A stretch of DNA of 64,000 nt from JAJPKK01 sp963807015. GTDB lineage: Bacteria > Pseudomonadota > Alphaproteobacteria > Rhizobiales > Xanthobacteraceae. Positions 1-7,476 of this stretch are shown here, piece after piece. The position numbers and the translations under genes are program-made. The DNA lies in the NCBI GenBank assembly GCA_963807015.1, contig CAWEAS010000013.1:248001-312000 (forward strand), given 5' to 3'. Each line of letters starts with the position of its first letter. The first letter of the stretch is position 1. Below the pieces are notes generated by a model. That model was not told the origin of the DNA. It did not search any database and worked only from the letters and a program-made list of their open reading frames with translations.

Positions 1-20
1 CTCAAGCATTCTCATGACAG

Positions 21-851
21 TTACCCTGGCGGTTCGGGCGATCGCGAGGCCGCACGTGGCGGCTCACGGTGCGATGCCGAATAGATAAGAAGGGCGAGCG
101 CGCGAATTTCAACCGCGCTCAGCCGCTGGAACCAGGCGGGACAAATTCCGCCGCTGCCCCCTGCAACAACGTTGTAGATGTCCTGGAAGCTGCCCTTGCC
201 ATGAAGCCAAGTGTTATCGAGGAGATTTGGCGCACCGATGGCGGCGTCCCCCTTGGCATCACTCGCATGGCAATCGAAGCATTGGCCCTTGTCGGAGAAT
301 ATCTGCGCGCCGCGTTTGGCAGCTTCGGCATCGCCCGCGCGGCCGCCCGCCACGACGAGGAAGGTGACGACGTCGGCGATCTCCTGAGGGCCGAGCGACT
401 CGATCTTGTACCGCTTGTAGGGCTCCGCGCGCGCGTAGGCCGGCATGTCGGCGAAGTTCAAGGTCCTGCCGTTGCTCGCGCGAATGCCGAAGAGGATCAT
501 GCGCTCGATTTCGTTCGCGCGGCCTTCACCATAGAGCCAGTCGTGTTTGCCGAGACCGGGCACGCCATAGCCCGGATCGCCCTGCATGTGATCGCCGTGG
601 CAGCCCGCGCAGTTGTGCTCATAGACCGGCCGCGCATACGAAATCGCGAAGCCGAGCAGATCGGGATCCTGGGCGACGCCATCGGCATCGGCGCGCAAAA
701 GGCGCGCGCGAAAATCCTGCTGGCGAGAAAAATAGAATCCGCCGCCGGCCAAGAGCGCGACAACGAGGACGAATCCTGCCCAGCCCTTCCATGCCGCGCG
801 GCTTCGCCGCGGAACGGCCCGCTGCCGTTCATCACGATTCGATTGATCCAC
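21..851 (-). CDS. Membrane-anchored diheme cytochrome c
   Basis: A 276-residue protein with one N-terminal membrane segment (about residues 22-41) after a basic cytoplasmic stretch, followed by two class I cytochrome c domains. The heme motifs are CAGCH at 81-85 and CFDCH at 191-195. The anchored two-domain layout resembles the CcoP subunit of cbb3 oxidases and related periplasmic electron carriers, but no oxidase gene is adjacent, so the partner is unknown. The start is GTG at 851, with GAGGAAG about 7 bases upstream. The C-terminal tail is low-complexity and Pro/Ser/Arg rich. It lies just downstream of a cytochrome c'-type gene on the same strand. Family assignment is firm; the redox partner is not known. 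Confidence 0.9.
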   Translation of the reverse strand: MDQSNRDERQRAVPRRSRAAWKGWAGFVLVVALLAGGGFYFSRQQDFRARLLRADADGVAQDPDLLGFAISYARPVYEHNCAGCHGDHMQGDPGYGVPGLGKHDWLYGEGRANEIERMILFGIRASNGRTLNFADMPAYARAEPYKRYKIESLGPQEIADVVTFLVVAGGRAGDAEAAKRGAQIFSDKGQCFDCHASDAKGDAAIGAPNLLDNTWLHGKGSFQDIYNVVAGGSGGICPAWFQRLSAVEIRALALLIYSASHREPPRAASRSPEPPG

Positions 852-923
852 GACGCGCTTCCTCGGCTACGGCAGAGACGCAATCCGGCCAGCGTAATTG
901 CGGCGGTGTGAGCGCAGCACGCA

Positions 924-1430
924 TCAAGGATCGATCTTCAAATAGGCGGAGTGGCATCCGTCGCACGCTTTCTGAAGCGCCGTATGGTCCGTCTTCAACG
1001 CGGCCGCGTTCTCCGCGCGGCTCAGATTGTAGGCAGCCTTGGAGGCAGCGCTCGCTTGAGCGTAGAAATCCGCGAACTTGGTCCACACATCGGGCGATGC
1101 AAAGGTGTCGGTTGCCGGGTCGCGGTCGGCGCCCTGCTTCCACTGGTTGGTCGCCGGCGGAAAGAGATGCGGGAAGGCCATCATCATGATCGAGATGGTG
1201 TCGGCAAAACCCTTGCCCTTCTCGAGATCGATCTTTTCCGTCGCCGTCATGGTGGTGAGTTCATCCATGTTGGCGCCGATCGCATCCATCAACGTCTTGC
1301 GTGCGAAAATCGCGTCCTTCGCGGTGGCAGCGCTTTGATCCTGCGCGGATGAGCCCGCCACGCCCGCGATCACAATCAGCATGGCAGCAACCGCGCCGCG
1401 CCACGCGCAGATCCATTGTCGATTGGTCAT
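924..1430 (-). CDS. Cytochrome c'/c556-like periplasmic protein
   Basis: A 168-residue protein with a cleavable signal peptide (hydrophobic stretch about 11-28 ending in SSAQ). The single heme motif CDGCH lies near the C-terminus (156-160), as is characteristic of four-helix cytochromes c' and c556. These proteins act in the periplasm as electron carriers or gas (NO/CO) binders. The ATG at 1430 is preceded by GGAGGAG at good spacing. It is co-directional with the diheme cytochrome downstream (72-base gap), so the two may be co-transcribed. A FixK/FNR-like box is present about 320 bases upstream. Whether it is a low-spin c556 or a high-spin c' cannot be settled by eye. Confidence 0.87.
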   Translation of the reverse strand: MTNRQWICAWRGAVAAMLIVIAGVAGSSAQDQSAATAKDAIFARKTLMDAIGANMDELTTMTATEKIDLEKGKGFADTISIMMMAFPHLFPPATNQWKQGADRDPATDTFASPDVWTKFADFYAQASAASKAAYNLSRAENAAALKTDHTALQKACDGCHSAYLKIDP

Positions 1431-2137
1431 TCCCGTTTCTCCTCCCGCACTCCCCGCACGATACGGCGGGGTTTGCCAGGTGTCTCATCGATGCTCGCCG
1501 CGACTCTATGAACACAAGTCCGATCGGCTGGCGACGCGTTGCGGCGCTGCGAACCATTTTAATTATACGCACGCGTCTGCCGCAACAGTGCGAACCTTTG
1601 ACGAGATCGCGTTACATTGCTCGGGGACTAACCATAGTCCCCCTCAGCATGAACGATCGTGCTCACGTCGCCGAACACCGAGCCCCCTGCCCGCCGATCT
1701 CTTCCAAGCTCTCCCTGCCGCCAGTTGTATTGTGGCGGGAAAGCTAGCCTTTGATCTAAATCATCTGGCACCGCAGCACCGTCCGGCCGGCGCCAAACGC
1801 GTCGGGCCCCTTTTGACGCACGATTTTGACCCATTCGCGCAGCCACAGGTCGTCATCGGGAACTCTGCGAAGTCACGATCGTGCCTGAAATTTTTCACAC
1901 AATGGCTTGGTTTACGGATTGTCTTGGTGAAACGACTCAGGTCCATATTCGTGGGGGTTGACGGTGTGGATCGGTTGGGTCGGCTGGTAATCGACTTCGG
2001 ACTGGTCAAACGGCGCTGGGTCAACGGTAACTTGTCAAAACACTCCGTACTCGTGCGGCTTGATTGAGCGGCGTTTGATGCTGTGAAGGCGTGGGGAAGG
2101 GGCCTTGTGCCCCGAGGTTGGGGGTAGACGGCCACAT
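1431..2137. other. 707-base intergenic region, no supported gene
   Basis: Short open frames exist on both strands (for example 1628-1846 minus and 1761-2135 minus), but they lack ribosome-binding sites, recognisable motifs and plausible composition. The only regulatory-looking signal is a FixK/FNR-type palindrome at 1751-1764, listed separately. The region separates the minus-strand cytochrome genes from the plus-strand DUF4169 gene and so should contain divergent promoters. Confidence 0.6.
1751..1764. promoter_or_regulatory. Candidate FixK/FNR binding site
   Basis: The sequence TTGATCTAAATCAT matches the alphaproteobacterial FNR/FixK consensus TTGAT-N4-ATCAA except for the last base. It lies in the long spacer upstream of the two cytochrome genes. 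Oxygen-responsive control of c-type cytochromes would be sensible, but the site is about 320 bases from the nearest start codon, so either the 5' leader is long or the match is fortuitous. Confidence 0.35.
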
Positions 2138-2341
2138 ATGGCTGAGATCGTTAATCTCCGCAGAGCCCGTAAGCGCGTCGCTCGTCGGCGCGATGAGGAG
2201 CGTGCCAGTGCGGCACGAGTTTCCCACGGTATGTCGAAGGCTGAGCGCGCGCTCGCCCGGACGGAACACGACAAGTTCCGTCACGACCTCGACGCGCACC
2301 GTATCGAGACAGGAGAAACCGATGAAATCGCCCGTCGTTAA
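2138..2341 (+). CDS. DUF4169 family protein
   Basis: A 67-residue, strongly basic and helical protein beginning MAEIVNLRRARKR, the typical start of the DUF4169 family of small alphaproteobacterial proteins. ATG at 2138 was chosen because the family motif starts there; an in-frame GTG at 2105 would add an unconserved leader. Its function is unknown. It overlaps by 20 bases the following ribbon-helix-helix gene; the two families are commonly paired, suggesting a coupled role, perhaps in nucleic-acid binding. Confidence 0.8.
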   Translation: MAEIVNLRRARKRVARRRDEERASAARVSHGMSKAERALARTEHDKFRHDLDAHRIETGETDEIARR

Positions 2342-2618
2342 GCGCTCTATCGTGATTGCAGGTCACAAAACGAGTGTCAGTCTGGAGGACGCCTTCTGGA
2401 CCGGATTGAAGGAAATTGCCGGCAAACGCGATCTGACGCTCTCGGACATGGTCGCAACCATCGACCAGGAGCGCCGGCATGGCAATTTGTCGTCGGCGAT
2501 TCGCCTTTTCGTGCTCGACTACTATCGCGGTGGCGATAGCAGCGCCCATGTCGAGACGAAGACGCCGGTCATCACCGCCGGTGCGAGCCGCGTCGAGCAG
2601 GCGTTGCGCGCCGACTAG
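2322..2618 (+). CDS. Ribbon-helix-helix domain protein
   Basis: A 98-residue protein with a ribbon-helix-helix-type region. The N-terminal beta segment (about residues 5-20, VVKRSIVIAGHKTSVSLE) is followed by helices containing FWTGLKEIA and LSSAIRLFVLDYYR, typical of the RHH_4 family. Such proteins dimerise and bind DNA; its target is not evident. ATG at 2322 follows AGGAGA closely. The gene overlaps the upstream DUF4169 gene by 20 bases, indicating translational coupling. The C-terminal 25 residues look disordered. It could be a transcriptional regulator or a toxin-antitoxin type antidote, but no toxin is adjacent. Confidence 0.75.
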   Translation: MKSPVVKRSIVIAGHKTSVSLEDAFWTGLKEIAGKRDLTLSDMVATIDQERRHGNLSSAIRLFVLDYYRGGDSSAHVETKTPVITAGASRVEQALRAD

Positions 2619-2782
2619 CTGCCGCTGCGGTCTTAGTTAGCAGGCTGCCGCAGCTTCGAAGCGGATCGGCACGGGGTTTCTTGTGACTCCGTCGTCCGCT
2701 TCCTCGTCATGAAGTCAACGGGCTTTGCCTGGACGGAGCACAGCAAACTGCCGTGCTTGTCGGGGCGGAGAGAAAAAGCGGA

Positions 2783-3790
2783 TCAGCCGCCCGGCGCGCC
2801 CTGAGTCGCGACCGGGAGCGAGTAGACTGAGCGGCTTGCTGTCATGAACAGGCGACTGCGCCGGTAGCCGCCGAAGCAGAGGTTGCCGCAGCGCTCCGGC
2901 AGGATGATGCGGCCGATCAGCTTGCCGGCGGGATTGAAGACCATGACGCCGTCATAGCCTTCGCCCGCCGACGAGGCGCACCACAGATTGCCTTCGATAT
3001 CGACCTTCATGCCGTCGCTCTGGCCGACCTCAATCGGCGCGAACACGCGGCCGTTGGCGAGGCGCGTGCCGTCGCCGACCACGTCGAACACCCGGATTTG
3101 CGGTGGCGTCGAACCGTCCTCGATGATGTAGAGCTTGGTCTCGTCGGGCGAGAAGGCAAGTCCGTCGGGGCGGTTGATGTCGCCCGCGACGACGTCGAGC
3201 CGACCTGACTTGTCGAGGCGGTACACGTTGGTCGGCAACTGCTGGTCGCCGACGCTGCCGTTATAGTTGTTGCGGATGCCGTATGGCGGATCGGTGAACC
3301 AGATCGAATCGTCCGACTTCACCACCACGTCGTTCGGGGAGTTGAGCAGCTTGCCTTCAAAACGGTCAGCGAGCGCGGTGATCGTGCCGTCATATTCGGT
3401 GCGTGTGACGCTGCGAGTGCGGTGCTCGCAGCAGATGAGACGACCCTGGCGATCGCGGGTCGCGCCGTTCGATTGGTTCGACGGCTTGCGGAACACGCTG
3501 ACCGCGCCCGTTTCCTCGTCCCAGCGCATCATACGATTGTTCGGAATATCGCTCCAGACGAGATAGCGCGCGTCGCCGAACCATACCGGTCCTTCGGACC
3601 ATACCATGCCGGTGGCGATGCGTTCGACGCCGACGATGTTGGCCCGGTGCTTCGCAAAGCTCGGATCGAGCACCTTGATCGCGGGGTCCGGATAGCGCGC
3701 CGGCTCCCAGTCGGCGAGCGCCGTGCGCGTGAAACCTGATGCCGCGCTCGCGGCCCCGGCGCCAAGCGCCGCGCGTCTCGTCATCTCCAT
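2783..3790 (-). CDS. SMP-30/gluconolactonase-family protein, exported
   Basis: A 335-residue six-bladed beta-propeller of the SMP-30/gluconolaconase/LRE family, which hydrolyses sugar or aromatic lactones with a bound divalent metal. Family landmarks include SPNDVVVKSDDSIWFTDPPYG in the middle and RPDGLAFSPDETKLYI later. The N-terminus TRRAALGAGAASAASG is a twin-arginine-like signal, so export by Tat is likely. ATG at 3790 follows GGGAGAC; an upstream in-frame start at 3841 adds a non-signal extension and was rejected. The gene stands alone, divergent from a DUF1932 dehydrogenase. The exact lactone substrate cannot be read from the sequence. Confidence 0.85.
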   Translation of the reverse strand: MEMTRRAALGAGAASAASGFTRTALADWEPARYPDPAIKVLDPSFAKHRANIVGVERIATGMVWSEGPVWFGDARYLVWSDIPNNRMMRWDEETGAVSVFRKPSNQSNGATRDRQGRLICCEHRTRSVTRTEYDGTITALADRFEGKLLNSPNDVVVKSDDSIWFTDPPYGIRNNYNGSVGDQQLPTNVYRLDKSGRLDVVAGDINRPDGLAFSPDETKLYIIEDGSTPPQIRVFDVVGDGTRLANGRVFAPIEVGQSDGMKVDIEGNLWCASSAGEGYDGVMVFNPAGKLIGRIILPERCGNLCFGGYRRSRLFMTASRSVYSLPVATQGAPGG

Positions 3791-3988
3791 AAGACGTCTC
3801 CCTTCGTTACGCTCAATCCCCGTTCGCCTGCCCGAAGGCAATGAAGGCTATACCGGCGGTGCATGAGCAAGAAAGGGCCATCTTGCACGTATTGCCCGCG
3901 ACGACGGGCTCGACCATTGGCTTAGCTCCGCGATCTGGACTCCGTTGCAGTCATCGGCCAACCTCCGCGAAACATTTCGGAGACAGCG

Positions 3989-4867
3989 ATGAGCCTCAAT
4001 GTGGCAATTATTGCGCCAGGCGAAATGGGCGCAGCCGTCGGCGCCCGCCTCGCCGAGCGCGGCGTGCGCGTCACCACTTCGCTCACTGGGCGCTCGAGTG
4101 CGAGCGCAGCGCGCGCCGAGCGCGCACGCATGGTGCCGGTCGACGACGACAATGTGCTGGTGCGCGATGCGGATTTCGTGCTGTCGATCGTGCCCCCGGG
4201 CGACGCCATCCGGCTCGCCGGGCGCCTTGCTCCCGCGCTTGCGCGTGCCGACCGCAAGCCGATTTACGTCGACTGCAACGCGATCGCGCCTGATACGGCC
4301 GAACAGCTTGGCGTCGTGCTAGCCGACACCGGCTGCCGTTATGTCGATGGCGGCATCATCGGGCCGCCACCGCCGCCGAATTCTACGTCGACCCGCATCT
4401 ATGTCTCAGGGCCGGCGGCAAGCGAGGTGGCGCGGCTCAATGACTTTGGGCTCTCGATCCGTCCACTAACGGGGCCGATCGGCGCCGCGTCCGCATTGAA
4501 GATGTCCTATGCCGGCATCACCAAGGGCTTCACCGCGGTCGGCGCCGCGATGGCGCTTGGCGCGTCCCGCGCCGGCTGCGCCGAGGCCCTGCACGACGAA
4601 CTTGCGCTGAGCCAGCCGCAGCTTCTCGGCTGGCTCTCACGCCAGGTGCCGCGCATGTATCCGAAGGCCTATCGATGGGTCGCGGAAATGGAGGAAATCG
4701 CCCATTTCCTCGGCGACGGCTCGCCGTCGGGCGAAATGTACGAGGCTGTCGCACAGCTTTATTCAGAATTTGCCGAAGCGGCAAAGACGCCGGACGCAGC
4801 CGACGGTCTCATCGCGCCGCTGTCCGATTTCTTCAGCACGGAAGGTCAGGCGCGCAAACGCGCCTGA
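3989..4867 (+). CDS. NAD(P)-dependent dehydrogenase, 6PGDH-like with DUF1932 domain
   Basis: A 292-residue protein with an N-terminal Rossmann fold (VAIIAPGEMGAAVGARLAERG, a 6-phosphogluconate dehydrogenase-type nucleotide-binding loop) and a helical C-terminal DUF1932 domain from about residue 190. Family members oxidise or reduce beta-hydroxyacid-like substrates. The ATG at 3989 follows GGAGACAGCG. The second domain contains the expected conserved Lys region ALKMSYAGITKG. It is transcribed divergently from the SMP-30 gene and convergent with the GlcG-like gene; together they could serve a sugar-acid or glycolate-type pathway, which is inference. Its substrate is unknown. Confidence 0.82.
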   Translation: MSLNVAIIAPGEMGAAVGARLAERGVRVTTSLTGRSSASAARAERARMVPVDDDNVLVRDADFVLSIVPPGDAIRLAGRLAPALARADRKPIYVDCNAIAPDTAEQLGVVLADTGCRYVDGGIIGPPPPPNSTSTRIYVSGPAASEVARLNDFGLSIRPLTGPIGAASALKMSYAGITKGFTAVGAAMALGASRAGCAEALHDELALSQPQLLGWLSRQVPRMYPKAYRWVAEMEEIAHFLGDGSPSGEMYEAVAQLYSEFAEAAKTPDAADGLIAPLSDFFSTEGQARKRA

Positions 4868-4918
4868 CGCACAACTTCGACCGATCTAAGCCAGCCGCAT
4901 AATTTGCGGCATGATCCG

Positions 4919-5401
4919 CTACTTGAGCTGGTCGGCAATCTTGGCGATGCCCGCCTTGGCGCAAGCTTCTTCCTTCGGCTGCCCACCGACGGCGCCACTC
5001 AGACCGACGCCGCCGATCGTCTCTTCGCCGACATTGATCGGCATGCCACCGCCGAGCGGGATGACTTCGGCAAGCATCCGCTGGCCCACATTGGTGGTCT
5101 CGGTGCGCTTCGCCCAGTCTGCCGAGGGCTGGCGGAACGTACGCGCGGTGTAGGCCTTGCGGCGGGCGAGCTCGATGTTGTGCGGATTGGCATTATCGCC
5201 CTGGAGGAAGACGCGCAGCCGGCCGGCGCGGTCGACCACCGCGACGGAGGTATTGTCGCCGCATTCGGCGATCGCCGCTTCCGCGATCGTCAAAGCCATC
5301 CGCAGCGATACGTCACGCTGCATCAGCACCTGAGCGTTGGCGGAACCGGAGCCGACTACGATGGCAAAGGCTGCGGCAGCAGTGGCTAAACGAAACGACA
5401 T
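4919..5401 (-). CDS. Exported GlcG/HbpS-family protein
   Basis: A 160-residue protein with a signal peptide (first about 23 residues, ending SANAQ) and a single GlcG/HbpS domain. Typical features are NTSVAVVDRAGRLRVF, the Lys/Thr-rich ARRKAYTARTF segment and the C-terminal GGVGLSGAVGG loop. HbpS binds heme extracellularly; GlcG sits in glycolate operons and has no established reaction. The start at 5401 follows an excellent GGGAGGAGGAG site; the longer frame to 5452 adds a non-signal leader. It is convergent with the DUF1932 dehydrogenase. Confidence 0.85.
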   Translation of the reverse strand: MSFRLATAAAAFAIVVGSGSANAQVLMQRDVSLRMALTIAEAAIAECGDNTSVAVVDRAGRLRVFLQGDNANPHNIELARRKAYTARTFRQPSADWAKRTETTNVGQRMLAEVIPLGGGMPINVGEETIGGVGLSGAVGGQPKEEACAKAGIAKIADQLK

Positions 5402-5485
5402 GAACTCCTCCTCCCTTGGGTACTTCGGTTGTTGACCAAGATTTACGAGCACCTTGCGTTGAATGCGAAGCGGACGCTGCGGCCG

Positions 5486-5917
5486 TTAATTGTCCTTGTT
5501 GGGGTCTTCGGTCGTCCACCTCCATTTGAGGTTGGTCTCGGTGACCTTGTCGGCTTGCTTCATTGCTTCCGGAGTGACCGTCTCGAACACTTTGCCTTTT
5601 GGACCGGTCACCCGAACGGTCGAATTGATCACAAGCCACTTGCCGCCGAAATCGCAAGTGTAGGGCGCGACGCGCTCGCCGCCGAGATTATCCCATGGCC
5701 CGGGAAAGCGCATGCCGTCGCAGATCACGTCATCCATTTTCTTTTTCGCAGCAGCGAGCGCCGCGTTGACCTCGCTTTGCAATTTCGGAGTCTTCGCGAT
5801 GAGCGTCTTGATATCGCTCAGCGGCAGGCTGCCCATTTGACCGAGCTTGCTGGTGTCGAAGGCAAATGCCGGCGTGATCGAAATGAAAGCAGCAATCAGC
5901 ATCAGTCTCAAAATCAT
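5486..5917 (-). CDS. Secreted hypothetical protein
   Basis: A 143-residue protein with a signal peptide (MILRLMLIAAFISITPAFAF). The mature part begins with a helical stretch (about residues 25-65) and ends in a beta-rich part that has two cysteines (VICDGMRF and PYTCDFGG) probably forming a disulfide. ATG at 5917 was selected because it places the signal peptide at the very N-terminus; the frame reaches 5968. I do not recognise a named family. It lies 84 bases upstream of the GlcG-like gene on the same strand, so the two could be co-transcribed. Confidence 0.7.
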   Translation of the reverse strand: MILRLMLIAAFISITPAFAFDTSKLGQMGSLPLSDIKTLIAKTPKLQSEVNAALAAAKKKMDDVICDGMRFPGPWDNLGGERVAPYTCDFGGKWLVINSTVRVTGPKGKVFETVTPEAMKQADKVTETNLKWRWTTEDPNKDN

Positions 5918-6051
5918 TCCGTTTCCTTTCCCGCGCGCAATCTGCGCCGGATAGTAGCGTTTTTCCAACCGCTCGGAAGGCCTGCTCGCTGGAACTTTTA
6001 GGCTCGATCTCGGTTGCTTACCCCATGCGAATCTGAGGCTGGAGCGGCATC

Positions 6052-6219
6052 ATGCTGACGATCCTGATCATTGTGTTGCTCATACTGATGCTTGGCGGTG
6101 GCGGATACTACGGACATCGGCGATATGGCGCTGGTGGCCTCGGCGGCGTGCTCGGATTGATTCTGGTCATCATTCTCGTGTTGTGGCTCGTCGGCGCACT
6201 TGCGCCGGGGCACGTTTAA
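6052..6219 (+). CDS. DUF3309 small membrane protein
   Basis: A 55-residue protein starting MLTILIIVLLILMLGGGGYY. It has two hydrophobic segments (about 1-15 and 33-50) joined by a glycine-rich loop GHRRYGAGGLGG, the signature of the DUF3309 family common in Proteobacteria. The ATG at 6052 is preceded by GGAG, about 6 bases away. It stands alone between minus-strand genes. Function is unknown; family members are abundant, conserved inner-membrane peptides, often suspected of a stress role. Confidence 0.85.
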   Translation: MLTILIIVLLILMLGGGGYYGHRRYGAGGLGGVLGLILVIILVLWLVGALAPGHV

Positions 6220-6255
6220 CCGCCCGGCGGCTCAGCGTGATGTAAGAAGAAGGCG

Positions 6256-7476
6256 TCAGGCCTCCAGAAATTCGAGCGTCGCGGTCTCGGCAAGCGTCGC
6301 TTCCGGAGGACGGAAGCGGTCCGCGTTCGCGCGCTCTTCCGCCGTGGTCAGACGAGGCTGGAGGCAGGCGCCGAGTTCGCGGGCGCGGGCGATGATGCGT
6401 TGGCCGAGCGCGAGCTGCCTCGATTCCATTTCCCGCAATGCGGCCTCGATGTTGCCGGCCTTGCCAAGAGAGCGCGCAAGCGCCAGCGCATCCTGGGCCG
6501 CCTTGGCGACGCCCGCGCCGACATGCGGACGCGCCACGAACGCCGCATCACCGATGATCGCGACGCGACCAAACGCCATGCGCGGCGCGGAGATGTCATA
6601 GATCGCCTGCAGGATCGGCCGGCTGACAAGCCGCATCACGTCACGGAACTGGGGTGCCAGCACCGTCTCCGCGGCAGCGCGCATCTCCGCGATGACATCG
6701 CGGGCGATCAGGGGCGGTGGAATTGAGACGGGATGGGTGACGCCCTCTTCATCGGTCAGCAGGCGTGCGAGCTGCTGCTCGTCAGCCGGGCGATACCAGA
6801 CGACGTTGAAGCGGCGGTGCCCTGGGCGGAGATCATTGTTCGGCCCTGCCACCGGATAGCCGAGAATCTGCTCTCCCGGCGGCAGGCAGAACGACATGTA
6901 GTTGAACAACTCGCGGTGAAGCGTCGGCCCGAGCGCGGATTCCGGGACGAGCGCGCGCCACGCCGCGTAGCCGGCGTAGAGTGGCACGGTCGTCGGTAGA
7001 AAGTGGGCCCGGACCGTGGAGCGCAGGCCGTCGGCGCCGATCAGGATATCGCCTTCCGCGCGTCTACCGTCGGCAAACCGCGCAACAACGCCGTTGCCCT
7101 GCGGCTGAATCCCGACAAGCTCTTTGCCGTGATGATAGTGCTCCGACGGAAAGGCGCGGCGCAGCATGTCATAGAGCCGGTCCCACGCCGTGAGCGTTTG
7201 CCGGTAGGGATATTCGAGCGCCAGCCGGCCGTTGCGATCGAAGAACCGCCGGGCCGGCACCTCCACTCCCAGATCATGCTGCCAGGCGATCCCGGCATCA
7301 TCGAGCGCTTCGCAGAGCAGCGCATGGGTAACAATGCCGGCGCCGCGGCCGGCGAGCGCCGCGTCGACGCGCTCGAAAATATCGACCGCAAACCCGCGCC
7401 GGCGCAGCAGCAGCCCGGCAAACAGGCCCGCCAGCGATCCACCGATCACGATGATGCGGGCGGAAAGCCCGCTCAC
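6256..7476 (-). CDS. FAD-dependent monooxygenase (UbiH/2,6-dihydroxypyridine hydroxylase-like)
   Basis: A 406-residue class A flavoprotein hydroxylase. It has the FAD-binding loop IIVIGGSLAGLFAGLLLRRRG at the N-terminus, the DG motif ILIGADGLRSTVR in the middle (about 150-165), and the GD motif AIIGDAAFVARPHVGAGVAKA (about 290-315). These enzymes use NAD(P)H and O2 to hydroxylate aromatic or N-heterocyclic rings; the C-terminal region resembles dihydroxypyridine-type hydroxylases. The start is GTG at 7476, sharing a GTGA overlap with the stop codon of the upstream TPR/glycosyltransferase gene, so the two are translationally coupled. A longer frame to 7521 would run into that gene. Its substrate is unknown. 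Confidence 0.85.
   Translation of the reverse strand: MSGLSARIIVIGGSLAGLFAGLLLRRRGFAVDIFERVDAALAGRGAGIVTHALLCEALDDAGIAWQHDLGVEVPARRFFDRNGRLALEYPYRQTLTAWDRLYDMLRRAFPSEHYHHGKELVGIQPQGNGVVARFADGRRAEGDILIGADGLRSTVRAHFLPTTVPLYAGYAAWRALVPESALGPTLHRELFNYMSFCLPPGEQILGYPVAGPNNDLRPGHRRFNVVWYRPADEQQLARLLTDEEGVTHPVSIPPPLIARDVIAEMRAAAETVLAPQFRDVMRLVSRPILQAIYDISAPRMAFGRVAIIGDAAFVARPHVGAGVAKAAQDALALARSLGKAGNIEAALREMESRQLALGQRIIARARELGACLQPRLTTAEERANADRFRPPEATLAETATLEFLEA

Noticed and set aside
1628..2135. Possible small proteins in the cytochrome upstream region
   Set aside because: Frames at 1628-1846 and 1761-2135 (minus) have no ribosome-binding site or recognisable pattern.
2105..2137. Upstream extension of the DUF4169 gene from GTG 2105
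   Set aside because: The extension is unconserved (PEVGGRRPH) and the family begins at MAEIVNL (2138).
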